Notes under the pieces: generated by a model
What the model was told of the DNA's origin: nothing
Seen by the model: only the letters and a program-made list of their open reading frames with translations
The model's database searches: none
Part shown: positions 19,281 through 28,106 of the stretch, piece after piece
Position numbering within the stretch: position 1 is the first letter of the stretch
Layout of the letters: each line of letters begins with the position of its first letter
Made by a program: the position numbers and the translations under genes
Assembly: GCF_000058485.1 (NCBI RefSeq)
Contig: NC_008278.1
Location: 7,372,962-7,436,961 of the forward strand
DNA from: Frankia alni ACN14a
GTDB lineage: Bacteria > Actinomycetota > Actinomycetes > Frankiales > Frankiaceae
Direction: 5' to 3'
Length of the DNA: 64,000 bases

Positions 19281-20081
19281 ATGGCGCCGACCCTCTACCC
19301 GCCCGCCCGGCTGCGCCCGGTGCGGAACACGTCCGGCGCGATGATCCAGCCGACCCGCGGACTCATCCCGCACGTCCAGGTCGGCACCGGTTCGCTGTTC
19401 GGCTGGTTCGACAACGCCGCGAGCCAGGTCAGCTCCCATCTGTGGCTGTCCAGGAACGGCGACTTCGAGCAGTATGTGCCGTTCGATCAGCGGGCCTGGG
19501 CGCAGGCGGCCGGGAATCCGTACTGGATCTCGTGCGAATGCGAGGGTTACGACACCGAGGACTACACACCGGTACAAATCACCCGGCTGGCCGAGCTGTT
19601 CGGCTGGGGGATGCGGGAGTTCGGCTGGAAAGCGGAGATCGCCGACTCGCCGAACGGCTATGGCCTCGGCACCCACCGGATGGGCGGGCAGGCCTGGGGC
19701 GGACACACCTGCCCCGGCGACCTCCGGGCGGCACGCCGCGGCGACATCCTGTCGCTCGCACTCGGTGACGGTCGCGGGGTGACGTCCGATCCCCGCGAGC
19801 GGTACGCCGGCCGGCCGACGCTACGCGAGGGAGCCCGTGGCGCCGACGTCGTGGAGCTCCAGAACGCGCTGAACATCGTCTTCGGCCACGAGGCGCCGAT
19901 CGGCGATCCCAACCGGATCAGTCCGGATGGCGCGTACGGTCCACGCACCACCGCGCGGGTGGCCTCGCTGCAGCGCTACGCGTCCCCGTGGTTCGGCCGC
20001 ATCCCCGACGACGGCGTCTGCGGAACGAACACCTGGCGCAAGATCGGCTACATCCTCACCGGGATGAACCGCACCGTCTGA
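19281..20081 (+). CDS. N-acetylmuramoyl-L-alanine amidase-type peptidoglycan hydrolase
   Basis: 266 residues. The N-terminal amidase_2/PGRP domain shows zinc-ligand candidates: His in QVSSHLWLS and the His/Cys of GGHTCPGD. The substrate side includes WISCECEGY. The C-terminal third is a peptidoglycan-binding-like domain (GARGADVVELQNALN... SPDGAYGPRTTARVASLQRY). No signal peptide is visible, as in phage lysins or proteins released by other routes. The ATG at 19281 follows GGAAGGG; a GTG at 19257 would add eight residues. Cleavage of the amide between MurNAc and the stem peptide is inferred from the family. Confidence 0.82.
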   Translation: MAPTLYPPARLRPVRNTSGAMIQPTRGLIPHVQVGTGSLFGWFDNAASQVSSHLWLSRNGDFEQYVPFDQRAWAQAAGNPYWISCECEGYDTEDYTPVQITRLAELFGWGMREFGWKAEIADSPNGYGLGTHRMGGQAWGGHTCPGDLRAARRGDILSLALGDGRGVTSDPRERYAGRPTLREGARGADVVELQNALNIVFGHEAPIGDPNRISPDGAYGPRTTARVASLQRYASPWFGRIPDDGVCGTNTWRKIGYILTGMNRTV

Positions 20082-20150
20082 CGTCGGCCCCGCCGTCCCG
20101 CCCGACCGGGCTGGCAGGGCTGGCAGGGTCGACACACTCTCGCTGCAACG

Positions 20151-21284
20151 TCAGCCAGCCTGGCCGGCCAGCTCCGCGCCGGCCGCGCGCAGCCAGCGCA
20201 GCGGCTCGGCGACCGCCGCCGGCGCACCGCCCGCCAACCGGGCCAGGGCGACCTCGGCGATCGCCCCCTCCGGACGAGGGGCATCGATCTGGCCCGCGGC
20301 CAGAAGCAGCGGCACGCCCGCCGCCCGGGCCAGGGTCAGCACCCCGCCCACCACCTTGCCCGCCAGGGACGTCCGGTCGAAGCGGCCCTCGCCGGTCACC
20401 ACCCAGTCGGCCCCGGCGAGGGCGGCCGGCAGCCCGGCCGCCTCGGTGATCGTCTCAACACCCGGCACCAGGTCGGCGCCCCAGGCCGCGGCGAGACCGT
20501 AGGCGGTGCCGCCGGCCGCACCCGCCCCCGGAGCCGCCGGTTCACCGCCGAGCACCTCGGCCAGCCGCCGCAGCCCGGCCGCGAGCAGGTCGACGTCGGC
20601 CGGGCCCGCCCCCTTCTGCGGACCGAACACGGCGGCCGCGCCCGCGGGGCCCAGCAGGGGGGCGTCCACGTCGACCAGACAGCGCACTCCCCCGGGCGGG
20701 GGGGTGCGCAGGCCGGCCAGCTCCACCCGGGCCAGCTCCGGCAGGGCGCCCCCGCCCGGGGGCAGCACCGCCCCGCGCGCGTCGAGGAAGCGGGCACCCA
20801 GCGCGGCGAGGGCACCGGTGCCGCCGTCCGTCGAGGCCGAACCGCCCAGCGCCACCAGGATCCGCCGGGCGCCGCCGACCAGGGCGGCCCGCAGCGCCTC
20901 GCCGAGGCCGATGGTCTGGGCCCGCAGCGGGTCCGGGGCCGGCATGAGCGGCAGGCCGCTGGCTCGCGCGAGTTCGACCACGGCCACGTCGCCCGGCAGC
21001 GCCAGCCATTCGGCGTCGTGTGGACGCCCGTCCGGGCCGGTCACGCGCACCGGGTGGCGCACCGAGCCGGGCACGGCGGCGGCGAAGACGTCGAGGGTGC
21101 CCTCGCCGCCGTCGGCGATCGGCAGCGTCACGATCTCGTCGCCCGGCCGGCGCGAGCGCCAGCCGTCCCCGAGCGCCGCGGCGACCTCCGTCGCGGTCGC
21201 CGAACCCTTGAACGAGTCGGGGGCGATGACCACCCGCCGCGGCCGGTCATCCGCCACCGACCCGGCTCCGCCCACGGGGCACAC
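20151..21284 (-). CDS. glxK: Glycerate kinase
   Basis: 377-residue glycerate 2-kinase (GK-I family), phosphorylating D-glycerate with ATP. Family landmarks are VVIAPDSFKGSATATEVA, TLPIADGGEGTLDVF, ILVALGGSASTDGGTGAL, and the C-terminal DWVVTGEGRFDRTSLAGKVVGGV. The GTG at 21284 is chosen because GGAGG lies seven bases before it, within the 23-base gap from the adenosine-deaminase-like gene. The two genes are therefore probably one transcript. No glyoxylate genes are nearby. Confidence 0.93.
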   Translation of the reverse strand: MCPVGGAGSVADDRPRRVVIAPDSFKGSATATEVAAALGDGWRSRRPGDEIVTLPIADGGEGTLDVFAAAVPGSVRHPVRVTGPDGRPHDAEWLALPGDVAVVELARASGLPLMPAPDPLRAQTIGLGEALRAALVGGARRILVALGGSASTDGGTGALAALGARFLDARGAVLPPGGGALPELARVELAGLRTPPPGGVRCLVDVDAPLLGPAGAAAVFGPQKGAGPADVDLLAAGLRRLAEVLGGEPAAPGAGAAGGTAYGLAAAWGADLVPGVETITEAAGLPAALAGADWVVTGEGRFDRTSLAGKVVGGVLTLARAAGVPLLLAAGQIDAPRPEGAIAEVALARLAGGAPAAVAEPLRWLRAAGAELAGQAG

Positions 21285-21307
21285 CGCGGCGCCTCCGGCT
21301 GCCCGGC

Positions 21308-22318
21308 TCAGCCGGCGGCCGGAGCGGTCAGCGGGGCCGGCGTCGCGAGCCAGGCGTCAATGCCGGCCAGGGCCGCCGCCCGCACCGCCTGCGGGGCCGC
21401 GCCGGCGAGCACCGAGCTACGCGCGCAGGCCGCCAGCTCCTCGTCGGACAGGCCGAGCTCGCGGCGGCACAGCTCGTACTCCTCCAGGCAGGTGGGCCCG
21501 AACAGCAGCGGATCGTCCGCGTTGATGGAGCAGCGCACCCCGGCGCGCAGCAGCGCCGGCAGCGGGTGCGCGGCCAGGGAGGGCACCACCGACAGCAGCA
21601 CGTTGGAGGTGGGACAGACGTCCAGGCACGTGCCCCGGTCGAGCAGGTCGTCGACGAGCGCCGGGTCCTCGATCGCCCGGATGCCGTGCTGCAGGCGGTC
21701 GGCGCCGAGGGTCTCGACGGCGCCGCGCACCGACTCCGGACCGTCGAGCTCGCCGGCGTGCGGGGTCGACAGCAGCCCGCCCTCCCGGGCCACCCGGAAC
21801 GCGGCCGCGAACGGCTCCGGCGGCCAGCCGTTCTCGTCGTTGTGCAGTCCGAGACCGACGATGCCCCGATCGGCGTGGCGCAGGGCGGTGTGGGCCACCT
21901 CCACCGCCTGATCGGGGGAGTCGTAGACCCGGTCCACCGCGGCCATCCAGCGAACCGTGACCCCGTACCGCGCGCCCGCCTGTTCCGATCGGGCCAGCAC
22001 GGTCTCCCAGGCGGCGTCGGCGCTGCCGAAGACGCCCAGGTGGGCATACGGCCAGAAGCTGGGCTCGAGGTAGACGACGCCCTCGTCGGCCGCGTCGCTG
22101 ACCATCTCGTCCACGAGCCGCTCGAAGTCCGCGGGACGGCGGAAGACCGGCAGGATTCCGCCGATCACGTCGCTGAAGCCGCCGAACTCGGTGAATCCCC
22201 CGGTTCGGGGGGTCGCGATGCCCGCGGCGGCGGCCAGATCGGCGAGCGTCGACGGCCGCATTCCCAGCTCGAAGTGCAGGTGCAGATGCCCCTTGGGCAG
22301 GTGGCGGAGGTCCCGCAT
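21308..22318 (-). CDS. add: Adenosine deaminase-like amidohydrolase
   Basis: 336 residues. Metal-binding HxH is in PKGHLHLHFELG. The catalytic parts follow in order: LGLHNDENG, STPHAGELDGPESV, LQHGIRA, CPTSNVLLS and INADDPLLFG. It is therefore in the adenosine/adenine deaminase family. It removes ammonia from adenosine or a related purine; N-terminal residues alone do not fix which. The ATG at 22318 follows GAGGAGG. It is first in a two-gene unit with glycerate kinase. Confidence 0.88.
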   Translation of the reverse strand: MRDLRHLPKGHLHLHFELGMRPSTLADLAAAAGIATPRTGGFTEFGGFSDVIGGILPVFRRPADFERLVDEMVSDAADEGVVYLEPSFWPYAHLGVFGSADAAWETVLARSEQAGARYGVTVRWMAAVDRVYDSPDQAVEVAHTALRHADRGIVGLGLHNDENGWPPEPFAAAFRVAREGGLLSTPHAGELDGPESVRGAVETLGADRLQHGIRAIEDPALVDDLLDRGTCLDVCPTSNVLLSVVPSLAAHPLPALLRAGVRCSINADDPLLFGPTCLEEYELCRRELGLSDEELAACARSSVLAGAAPQAVRAAALAGIDAWLATPAPLTAPAAG

Positions 22319-22559
22319 CGACGTTCTTCCTCCTCGCGGCACGGCTTCACGCCCTCGCGGGACGGCCCTGACGCCGTCCCCGCCGTCCGGACTATCACAT
22401 GCCGGCGGCGGCGGTGGATCAGAACCGGTTCCGGCTCCGCGGGGCCGGGTCCGCTCCGCGGAGGCCTGTTACCTCCCTGTCATCTCCCGGCCTGCGGGCG
22501 GCGCCGGGCGACGTTCGGAGGATCAAGGAAGAGAAGGAGAAGAAGGAGGAGAAGAAGAA

Positions 22560-22598
22560 GCGGCGCGGCCGGCCCGAGGTCCGGACCGGCCGCGCCGC
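22560..22598 (-). terminator. Strong hairpin with pyrimidine tract, terminator of SRPBCC gene
   Basis: Thirteen-base perfect arms (core CGGCGCGGCCGG with CCGGCCGCGCCG, loop 22573-22585). Read on the minus strand it is followed by a long C/T run (complement of 22528-22559), as in an intrinsic terminator. It lies 80 bases after the stop of the SRPBCC gene. Confidence 0.7.
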
Positions 22599-22677
22599 CT
22601 GTCGTGCACTGGTGCACTGGTGCACTCGTGCCTTGGTGCCTTCATGCTTCGTGCCTTCGCGCTGTGTTCAGCCGCGC

Positions 22678-23448
22678 TCACCAGCCGCCGGCAGGGCTCC
22701 CCGGGGTCCGGTTCTGGGCGCCGGAGGCCTGGCCACGGCCACCCGCCGCGCCGCCCGAACCGGGGGTGTACGGCGCGCCACCGGTGCCGGGTGCGCCCGA
22801 GGCACCACCCGCACCCGGGCCGCCGCCCGACCCCGGGGCGCCACCCGACCCGGGAGCGCCCGTCGAACCGCCCGAACCGGGGAAGCCCGACCCACCGGTC
22901 GACCCGGGAGTCCCCGTGGCGCCGAAGGACGGCTCGCCCGTCGTCCGGCCCTGGCGGGGATCCCCCGCACTGCCGGCAGGCCCGGCGGCATCGGGCCGGG
23001 GCACCTCGCCGCGCCAGCCGCCGGTCTCGCTCTGACGGTGCTCGATGAACGACTTGAACCGCTTGAGGTCGGCCTTGACCCGCCGGTCGTCAGCACCGAG
23101 CGCGGCACCCGCCTTCTCGGCGAGCCCCTCGGGCTGCCAGTCCATCTGGACCGTCACCCGGGTCTCGTCGTCCGCGAGCCGGTGGAAGGTCACCACGCCG
23201 GCATGCGAGGTGCCCTCGGTGCTCTTCCACGCCACCCGCTCGTCGGGCAGCTGCTCGGTGATCGTGGCGTCGAACTCCCGCTCCTGCCCGCCGACCTTCA
23301 CCTTCCAGTGGGTGTGGGTGTTGTCGAGCTGGGCGATGGACTCGACACCGTCCATGAAGTTCGGAAAGGACTCGAACTGCGTCCACTGGTTGTAGGCGGT
23401 GCGAATCGGGACGTGGACCTCGATCGATTCCTGTACCGTGCTCGCCAT
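22678..23448 (-). CDS. SRPBCC-family protein with Gly/Pro-rich tail
   Basis: 256 residues. Residues 1-150 are an SRPBCC (START-like/polyketide-cyclase) fold: STVQESIEVHVPIRTAYNQWTQFESFPNFMDGVESI, then VTVQMDWQPEGLAEK and a final helix DLKRFKSFIE. Such small cytosolic proteins bind hydrophobic ligands or form part of stress loci. The last ~100 residues are Gly/Ser/Pro-Ala repeats (GSGGAPGSGG type), probably disordered. ATG at 23448 with GGGAGG. Confidence 0.85.
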   Translation of the reverse strand: MASTVQESIEVHVPIRTAYNQWTQFESFPNFMDGVESIAQLDNTHTHWKVKVGGQEREFDATITEQLPDERVAWKSTEGTSHAGVVTFHRLADDETRVTVQMDWQPEGLAEKAGAALGADDRRVKADLKRFKSFIEHRQSETGGWRGEVPRPDAAGPAGSAGDPRQGRTTGEPSFGATGTPGSTGGSGFPGSGGSTGAPGSGGAPGSGGGPGAGGASGAPGTGGAPYTPGSGGAAGGRGQASGAQNRTPGSPAGGW

Positions 23449-23514
23449 GTTTCCTCCCGGCTGACTTCGGTGTCGGATGCAACGCTCATCCCCAGCCGCC
23501 AGCCCCTAACACAC

Positions 23515-24315
23515 CTACGCGCCGGGCACCCTCGTCGAGGTTCGCCTGGCCGCGGCCATCGCGACCGCGGCCTGGGCGAAGCCGCGGATGACCGGGTGCG
23601 GGCGGCTGGCGTCCGAGCCGAGCTCGGGCTGGAACAGCGTCGCCAGGAAGAACGGATGGCCGGGCAGCTCGAGGACGCGGACGTCGCCGGCCTCGTCCAC
23701 CCCGCTGAAGCGCAGGCCGTGGGCGAGCAACAGGCCGACGTGGTCCGGGTTGATCCCGTACGAGCAGTAGTACCGCTCGACCGTGCGGTCCGCGCCGATG
23801 ACCCGTTCCGCGAGAGAGTCGCGGGTGATCCGGACGGCACCCTCGTGACCGTTCAGGGCGCAGGCGATCGGCACGATCAGCGGGTGGGGCGCGTCGGGGT
23901 CCACCTCGGCGTGCGCGGCGTCGGCGAACCCGCACACCGAGCGGGCGAACTCCAGCACGACGTGCTGGAGGCCGCCGCAGGTCCCGAGGAACGGGATGCC
24001 GCGCTCCCGTGCCGTACGGACCGCCGCGAGCGCGCCCGCCTCGCTGGCGTACGGGCTGCCCGGCACGAGCCAGATGCCGTCGAAGCCGTCGAGCGGCCCC
24101 GCGGCGACCACCTCGTCGGTCGGGATCCAGTAGGCGTCCAGCGGGAGTCCGTCGCGTCGGCGCAGCGCGTCGAGCAGGTCGGGGATGCGGCCATGCGCGG
24201 CGATCTCGGCGCTGCGGTCGCCGACCAGCGCCACGCGAGCAACCGGGGCGGACCGCGGGAAGGGGGCCGAGGACGCGACGGGTGTGGACGGTGTGACGGC
24301 GGCGCTGGAGGTCAT
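23515..24315 (-). CDS. Solitary class I glutamine amidotransferase domain (CTP-synthase C-terminal related)
   Basis: 266 residues equal to the glutaminase half of CTP synthase without the synthetase domain. The nucleophile elbow is FLGTCGGLQHVVLEF. The region normally containing the catalytic His reads ATLFQPELGS, with Gln where CTP synthase has His before Pro-Glu, so glutaminase activity is doubtful. ERYYCSYGINPD matches the substrate-side motif. This fits the family annotated as CTP synthase C-terminal region-related (seleno)protein; the codons here are Cys. The ATG at 24315 was preferred to TTG at 24351. It is divergent from the LysR gene, which probably controls it. Confidence 0.78.
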   Translation of the reverse strand: MTSSAAVTPSTPVASSAPFPRSAPVARVALVGDRSAEIAAHGRIPDLLDALRRRDGLPLDAYWIPTDEVVAAGPLDGFDGIWLVPGSPYASEAGALAAVRTARERGIPFLGTCGGLQHVVLEFARSVCGFADAAHAEVDPDAPHPLIVPIACALNGHEGAVRITRDSLAERVIGADRTVERYYCSYGINPDHVGLLLAHGLRFSGVDEAGDVRVLELPGHPFFLATLFQPELGSDASRPHPVIRGFAQAAVAMAAARRTSTRVPGA

Positions 24316-24354
24316 GGCTCGATCGTCGGTGTGCACCCAGTTCAGGTCCAACGA

Positions 24355-24375
24355 TTATCGGTGCAGCCCGGATAA
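24355..24375. promoter_or_regulatory. LysR-type inverted repeat between divergent genes
   Basis: TTATC and GATAA separated by exactly 11 bases, a T-N11-A LysR box. It lies between the amidotransferase start (24315) and the LysR start (24390), the usual place for autoregulation with control of the divergent gene. Confidence 0.6.
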
Positions 24376-24389
24376 GCAAGACTGATGTC

Positions 24390-25385
24390 GTGGATCCCCA
24401 GCACCTGCGCACGTTCGTCGGCGTCGCCACCGCCGGGTCGTTCTCGGCCGCCGCCCGCGAACTGGGCTACACCCAGTCCGCCGTCTCGCAGCAGATCGCG
24501 GCGCTGGAGGCCGACCTCGGCGTCGTGCTGCTGCACCGCCGGCCCGTAGGCGTCACGGAGGCCGGCGCCCGCCTGCTGGAGCATGCGGGGCCGTTGCTGC
24601 TGCGCCTGGCCGCCGCGCGCACCGACGTCACGCGCGCTGCCGGCGCGCCGAGCGAGCGGCTGTCGGTCGCCACCCATGCGCTGGCCGCCGACCGGCTCGC
24701 CCCGGTCCTCGCCGACGTCCTGGCCGGCCGGCCCCGGCTGGACGTCCGCGTCGTCGTCGCCGGCACCGCGGCGGTGGCCGACGGCGTGGCCCGGGGGGAG
24801 TTCGATCTCGGCCTCGCCGTCGGGCTGGCCACACCCGGCGACCCGTTGCGGCTACCCGATGTGGGGCCCGTTCGGGCGGTCGGGGTCGCCGCGGATCCGG
24901 CCGCCGTGGCCCTCCCCCGCGGGCACCCGTTCGCCCGGCGCACCGGGCTGCGGTTGGCCGACCTCGTCGACGCCCGCTGGATCGACGCGCCCGAGGTGGC
25001 GACCGCGATGGCCGATCTTCGGCTCGTGACCGGGGAGCTGCGCTTGCGGGCGCACCTGCGCTACGACGGCGCGGACGTCGCGGGCCTGCTCGCGCTGGTC
25101 GCCGCCGGCCAGGGCCTCGGGATGCTCCCCCGCCGCCTGCTCGCCGCCGGCCGGCGCCACGGTCCGGCCGGCGGCGAGGATCTCGACCCGCACGACGCCG
25201 ACACGCGCGGCCCCGCCACGTCCGGCGGCGCCGAGCACGGCGGCGACGACAGCCCGGGTACCGTCCGGGCGGACCCGATCGGCGTGCCGCTGCTCGGGCC
25301 CGCCCCGGAGTTCCGCACGGAGCTGCTCTGGACCGGCCGCCCGGGACCTGCGGCTCTGGCGCTGTCCAGGGCGTTCGGCGGGTGA
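24390..25385 (+). CDS. LysR-family transcriptional regulator
   Basis: 331 residues. The N-terminal winged helix is standard (MDPQHLRTFVGVATAGSFSAAARELGYTQSAVSQQIAALE). An effector-binding periplasmic-protein-like domain follows to about residue 245. A Gly/Asp-rich insertion (AGGEDLDPHDADTRGPATSGG) splits the C-terminal part before a last strand. The insertion is unusual for LysR proteins. GTG start at 24390. It is divergent from the amidotransferase, its likely target. Confidence 0.9.
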   Translation: MDPQHLRTFVGVATAGSFSAAARELGYTQSAVSQQIAALEADLGVVLLHRRPVGVTEAGARLLEHAGPLLLRLAAARTDVTRAAGAPSERLSVATHALAADRLAPVLADVLAGRPRLDVRVVVAGTAAVADGVARGEFDLGLAVGLATPGDPLRLPDVGPVRAVGVAADPAAVALPRGHPFARRTGLRLADLVDARWIDAPEVATAMADLRLVTGELRLRAHLRYDGADVAGLLALVAAGQGLGMLPRRLLAAGRRHGPAGGEDLDPHDADTRGPATSGGAEHGGDDSPGTVRADPIGVPLLGPAPEFRTELLWTGRPGPAALALSRAFGG

Positions 25386-25586
25386 TCGCCGAGCCCGGAC
25401 CGCAGCGAGTCCGACGCTGGTACTGCGCGTCGGGCCGGGCGGGGGGTAGGCTGGAGGTGTTGCTTGTTTCTCGGTGCGTGACCTACGCGGGAGAACGGCA
25501 CGACCAGACCACGGAACCGATCGGGGTCTGGTGCGAGGCCGGTACGCGAAGGACGCCTACCGGGAGCGCGGCAAGGAGAAAGTATC

Positions 25587-25790
25587 GTGGCGCAGGGTAC
25601 CGTCAAGTGGTTCAACGCGGAGAAGGGCTTCGGATTCATCTCCGTCGACGGTGGCGGCCCGGACGTGTTCGTCCACTACTCCTCGATCGTGGCGGACGGC
25701 TACAAGTCCCTGGATGAGGGCCAGAGCGTCCAGTTCGAGATCGTGCAGGGCCAGAAGGGGCCGCAGGCGGACAACGTGACTCCCGCCTAA
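25587..25790 (+). CDS. Cold-shock protein (CspA family)
   Basis: 67-residue OB-fold RNA chaperone. RNP1 is KGFGFISVD and RNP2 is DVFVHYSSI; the opening [15 protein letters not shown] is typical. It melts secondary structure in mRNA. The GTG start is preceded by AAGGAGA. The 200-base stretch before it has no other gene and is likely a structured leader. A strong terminator follows at 25815-25852. Confidence 0.95.
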   Translation: MAQGTVKWFNAEKGFGFISVDGGGPDVFVHYSSIVADGYKSLDEGQSVQFEIVQGQKGPQADNVTPA

Positions 25791-25814
25791 GGTCGCACCA
25801 CCCCCAGCTTTGCG

Positions 25815-25852
25815 TTCGGCGCGTGGCTCCGCTCCAGGAGCCACGCGCCGAA
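25815..25852 (+). terminator. Perfect 16-base hairpin after the cold-shock gene
   Basis: Arms TTCGGCGCGTGGCTCC and GGAGCCACGCGCCGAA with a six-base loop, 24 bases after the stop. There is no clear T-run, common in high-GC actinobacteria. Confidence 0.8.
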
Positions 25853-25893
25853 ACTGCGTTGTGGGCCGGGTCTCATCTGGCGATACTTCGCCG

Positions 25894-26625
25894 ATGTCCT
25901 CCTTCTCGCAGTTCGACCTGCGCGGATACCCGACCGTGGACGTCCGGACCGGTTACGAACAGTGGTCGGCCAGCTATGACCAGACGGTCGAGGACTTCAT
26001 GGACCTCGCGCTGTTGGACCGTCTCCGTCAGCCGGCCTGGACGCAGGTCGGGCGGGCGGCGGACCTGGGCTGCGGCACCGGCCGCACCGGCGCCTGGCTG
26101 CGCGCCCGCGGGGTCGCGGCCGTCGACGGCGTGGACCTGACCCCGGGGATGCTGGCGCTCGCGGCGCAGCGAGGTGCGCATGACCGGCTGATCGAGGCGG
26201 ACGCGACCGCCACCGGCCTGCCCTCCGCCGGTTACGACCTCGTCGTGGCCTGCCTGATGGACGAGCACCTGCCCGCACTCGTCCCGCTCTACGCCGAGGC
26301 GGCCCGGTTGGCCCGGCCCGGCGCCCTGTTCGTCCTGGTCGCCTTCCACCCGCACTTCATCATGACCTCCGGCATGCCGACCCATTACACCGATCGCAGC
26401 GGCGTGCACCGGGCGATCACCACCCACGTCCACCTGGTCAGCGACCAGATCGAGGCGGGTCTGTGCACCGGCTGGGCGTTGGCGGAGATGCGGGAGAACG
26501 TCGTCGACGACGCCTGGCTCACCGCCAAGCCGCAGTGGGGACGATTCCGCGGGCATCCGTTCGCCCTCGCCCTGGTGTGGCGCCGGGGCCCAGCACTCAG
26601 CGGCGGGGCAGGCGGACGACCGTGA
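25894..26625 (+). CDS. Class I SAM-dependent methyltransferase
   Basis: 243 residues. SAM-binding motif I is AADLGCGTGRTGAWLRARG, motif II VDGVDLTPGML, and motif post-I DLVVACLMDEHLPAL. ATG at 25894. Substrate unknown; nothing in the context suggests one. Its 3' end overlaps the convergent response regulator gene by 29 bases, so the two transcripts can pair. Confidence 0.85.
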   Translation: MSSFSQFDLRGYPTVDVRTGYEQWSASYDQTVEDFMDLALLDRLRQPAWTQVGRAADLGCGTGRTGAWLRARGVAAVDGVDLTPGMLALAAQRGAHDRLIEADATATGLPSAGYDLVVACLMDEHLPALVPLYAEAARLARPGALFVLVAFHPHFIMTSGMPTHYTDRSGVHRAITTHVHLVSDQIEAGLCTGWALAEMRENVVDDAWLTAKPQWGRFRGHPFALALVWRRGPALSGGAGGRP

Positions 26626-27043
26626 TGAAGAAGTCGTCGATGAAGCGCACGTCGTCGACGAAGCGATCGAAGTCGACCGACTTCGTCACGTAGGCGTTGG
26701 CGTACAGGTTGTAGCTGCGCAGGATGTCCTCGGCCGCGTCCGACGTCGTGAGCACCACGACGGGGATGCGGCGCAGCTCCGCGTCGGCCTTGATCTCCGC
26801 GAGCACCTCGATGCCGTTGCGGCGGGGCAGGTTGAGGTCGAGCAGGACCAGGTCGGCGCTGGGGACGTCGGTGAACGGCGCCTCGCGCCGCAGGAACGCC
26901 ATGGCCTCGATGCCGTCGTTGACGACGTGCAACCGGCCGTTGATCCGATCGTCGGCGAACGCCTCACGGGTCATGAGGACGTCCCCCGGATCGTCCTCGA
27001 CCAGCAGTACGTCGAACGAGTTGACGGGCCGACTCGTCGTCAT
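26597..27043 (-). CDS. Single-domain response regulator (Rcp1-like)
   Basis: 148-residue receiver domain with no output domain. The acidic pocket is in VLLVEDDPGD, the phosphoacceptor is Asp69 in LVLLDLNLPRRNG, the Thr switch is in VVLTTSD, and the Lys is in YVTKSVDFDRF. The extended loop (VNDGIEAMAFLRREAPFTD) is typical of Rcp1-type partners of phytochrome-like kinases. No kinase gene is adjacent. The ATG at 27043 follows GAGGTG. It probably acts by protein-protein contact in a phosphorelay. Confidence 0.88.
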   Translation of the reverse strand: MTTSRPVNSFDVLLVEDDPGDVLMTREAFADDRINGRLHVVNDGIEAMAFLRREAPFTDVPSADLVLLDLNLPRRNGIEVLAEIKADAELRRIPVVVLTTSDAAEDILRSYNLYANAYVTKSVDFDRFVDDVRFIDDFFITVVRLPRR

Positions 27044-27506
27044 CTGGCACCTCAGGATGTGTTGGCCGACCCGCGATGCGGTCGGCCGACGGTGAAGGCG
27101 GGGGCGTCCGCGACCTCGTCGAGGAAGATCGGAGACAGCCGCTGACCAGAAGCCCGCATACAGGACCGAACTAGCGGTCGTTTGACCGTACGCCAGATGA
27201 GCTGACCTGTCGCCCTCCACCTCGGCAACGATGCCGTCACCCTGGGCACTGTAAGGCGACCGCGGCCGGCTCTGTGGCGACTGTCACAGGCGACCGCCCC
27301 GGTCGGGGTATGGCGCCGGCACTCCCGGCGGAGGGTCGCGGCCGCGCTGCCCGGCGAGACGTAGCCTCGGTAGCGGGGACCGCCTCGTTCCACCACGGCC
27401 CTGCCGGAACCCGCGCTCCACTGTCGACGCTCGGCCGACCCGGATCCCTTCGAACACGGCTGGTCCCGCGGACGGCCCGCAGCCCTGGGAGGCCAACACG
27501 GACGCC
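27044..27506. other. Intergenic region without recognisable gene
   Basis: About 460 bases between divergent response regulator and haemoglobin genes. Frames crossing it are Arg/Pro-rich shadows. No hairpin or repeat of note; promoters for both genes should lie here. Confidence 0.5.
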
Positions 27507-28106
27507 ATGGCCGACAGCAGCGCGCGGGCCGACAACACCGCGCGGGCCGACAGCAGCGCGCGGGCCGACAGCACCGGGCAGCCCGACAGCAGCGGGCGGG
27601 CAGATGTGGGCGGGCGGGCGGACATCGGTGGGCGGGCGGACATCGCCGCGCTGGTGACGGAGTTCTATCGACGGGCGTTCGCCGACCCGCGGCTCGGCCA
27701 CGTCTTCGTCGACGTCGCGCGGCTCGACCTGCCCGCGCACCTGCCGGTGATCTGCGACTTCTGGCAGGCGGTGATCTTCCGGGCCGGCACCTACCGGCGC
27801 AACGCCTTCGGGGTGCACGCCGACCTGCACTCCCGCGTCCCACTCACGCCCGAGCTCTTCGCCCGCTGGCTGGAGCTGTGGACGACCACCGTCGACGAGC
27901 TGCACAGCGGCCCCCACGCGGACCGCGCCAAGCTCCAGGCCCACCGGATCGCCGCCTCGATGGGCCGCCGCCTCGCCGAAGCCCCGACGGCCCCCGGGAC
28001 GCCCGCCCCCGCCAGCACCCGCGCCGCCACGGCCACCGTCGCAACCGCCGTCACAACCGCCGTCACGGCCCCCGGTCGGCATCGTAGGCCGTCCGAGCCC
28101 GGCTGA
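27507..28106 (+). CDS. Group III truncated haemoglobin with repeat-rich extensions
   Basis: 199 residues. Residues about 45-160 match group III truncated globins: DIAALVTEFYRRAFADPRLGHVF, then RLDLPAHLPVICDFWQAVIFRAGTY. The helix with proximal-His candidates is FGVHADLHSRVPLT, followed by FARWLELWTTTVDE. Members bind O2, NO or related ligands and may protect against nitrosative stress or serve low-oxygen metabolism. Residues 1-44 are ARADSS/GRADIGG repeats encoded by tandem DNA repeats. The C-terminal 40 residues are Ala/Thr/Pro-rich. ATG at 27507. The 3' end overlaps the convergent HxlR gene by 44 bases. Confidence 0.82.
   Translation: MADSSARADNTARADSSARADSTGQPDSSGRADVGGRADIGGRADIAALVTEFYRRAFADPRLGHVFVDVARLDLPAHLPVICDFWQAVIFRAGTYRRNAFGVHADLHSRVPLTPELFARWLELWTTTVDELHSGPHADRAKLQAHRIAASMGRRLAEAPTAPGTPAPASTRAATATVATAVTTAVTAPGRHRRPSEPG

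Noticed and set aside
22600-22660. GTGCACTG/GTGCC repeats as a CRISPR-like array
   Set aside because: Units are too short, lack spacers and are only a few copies of a simple repeat.
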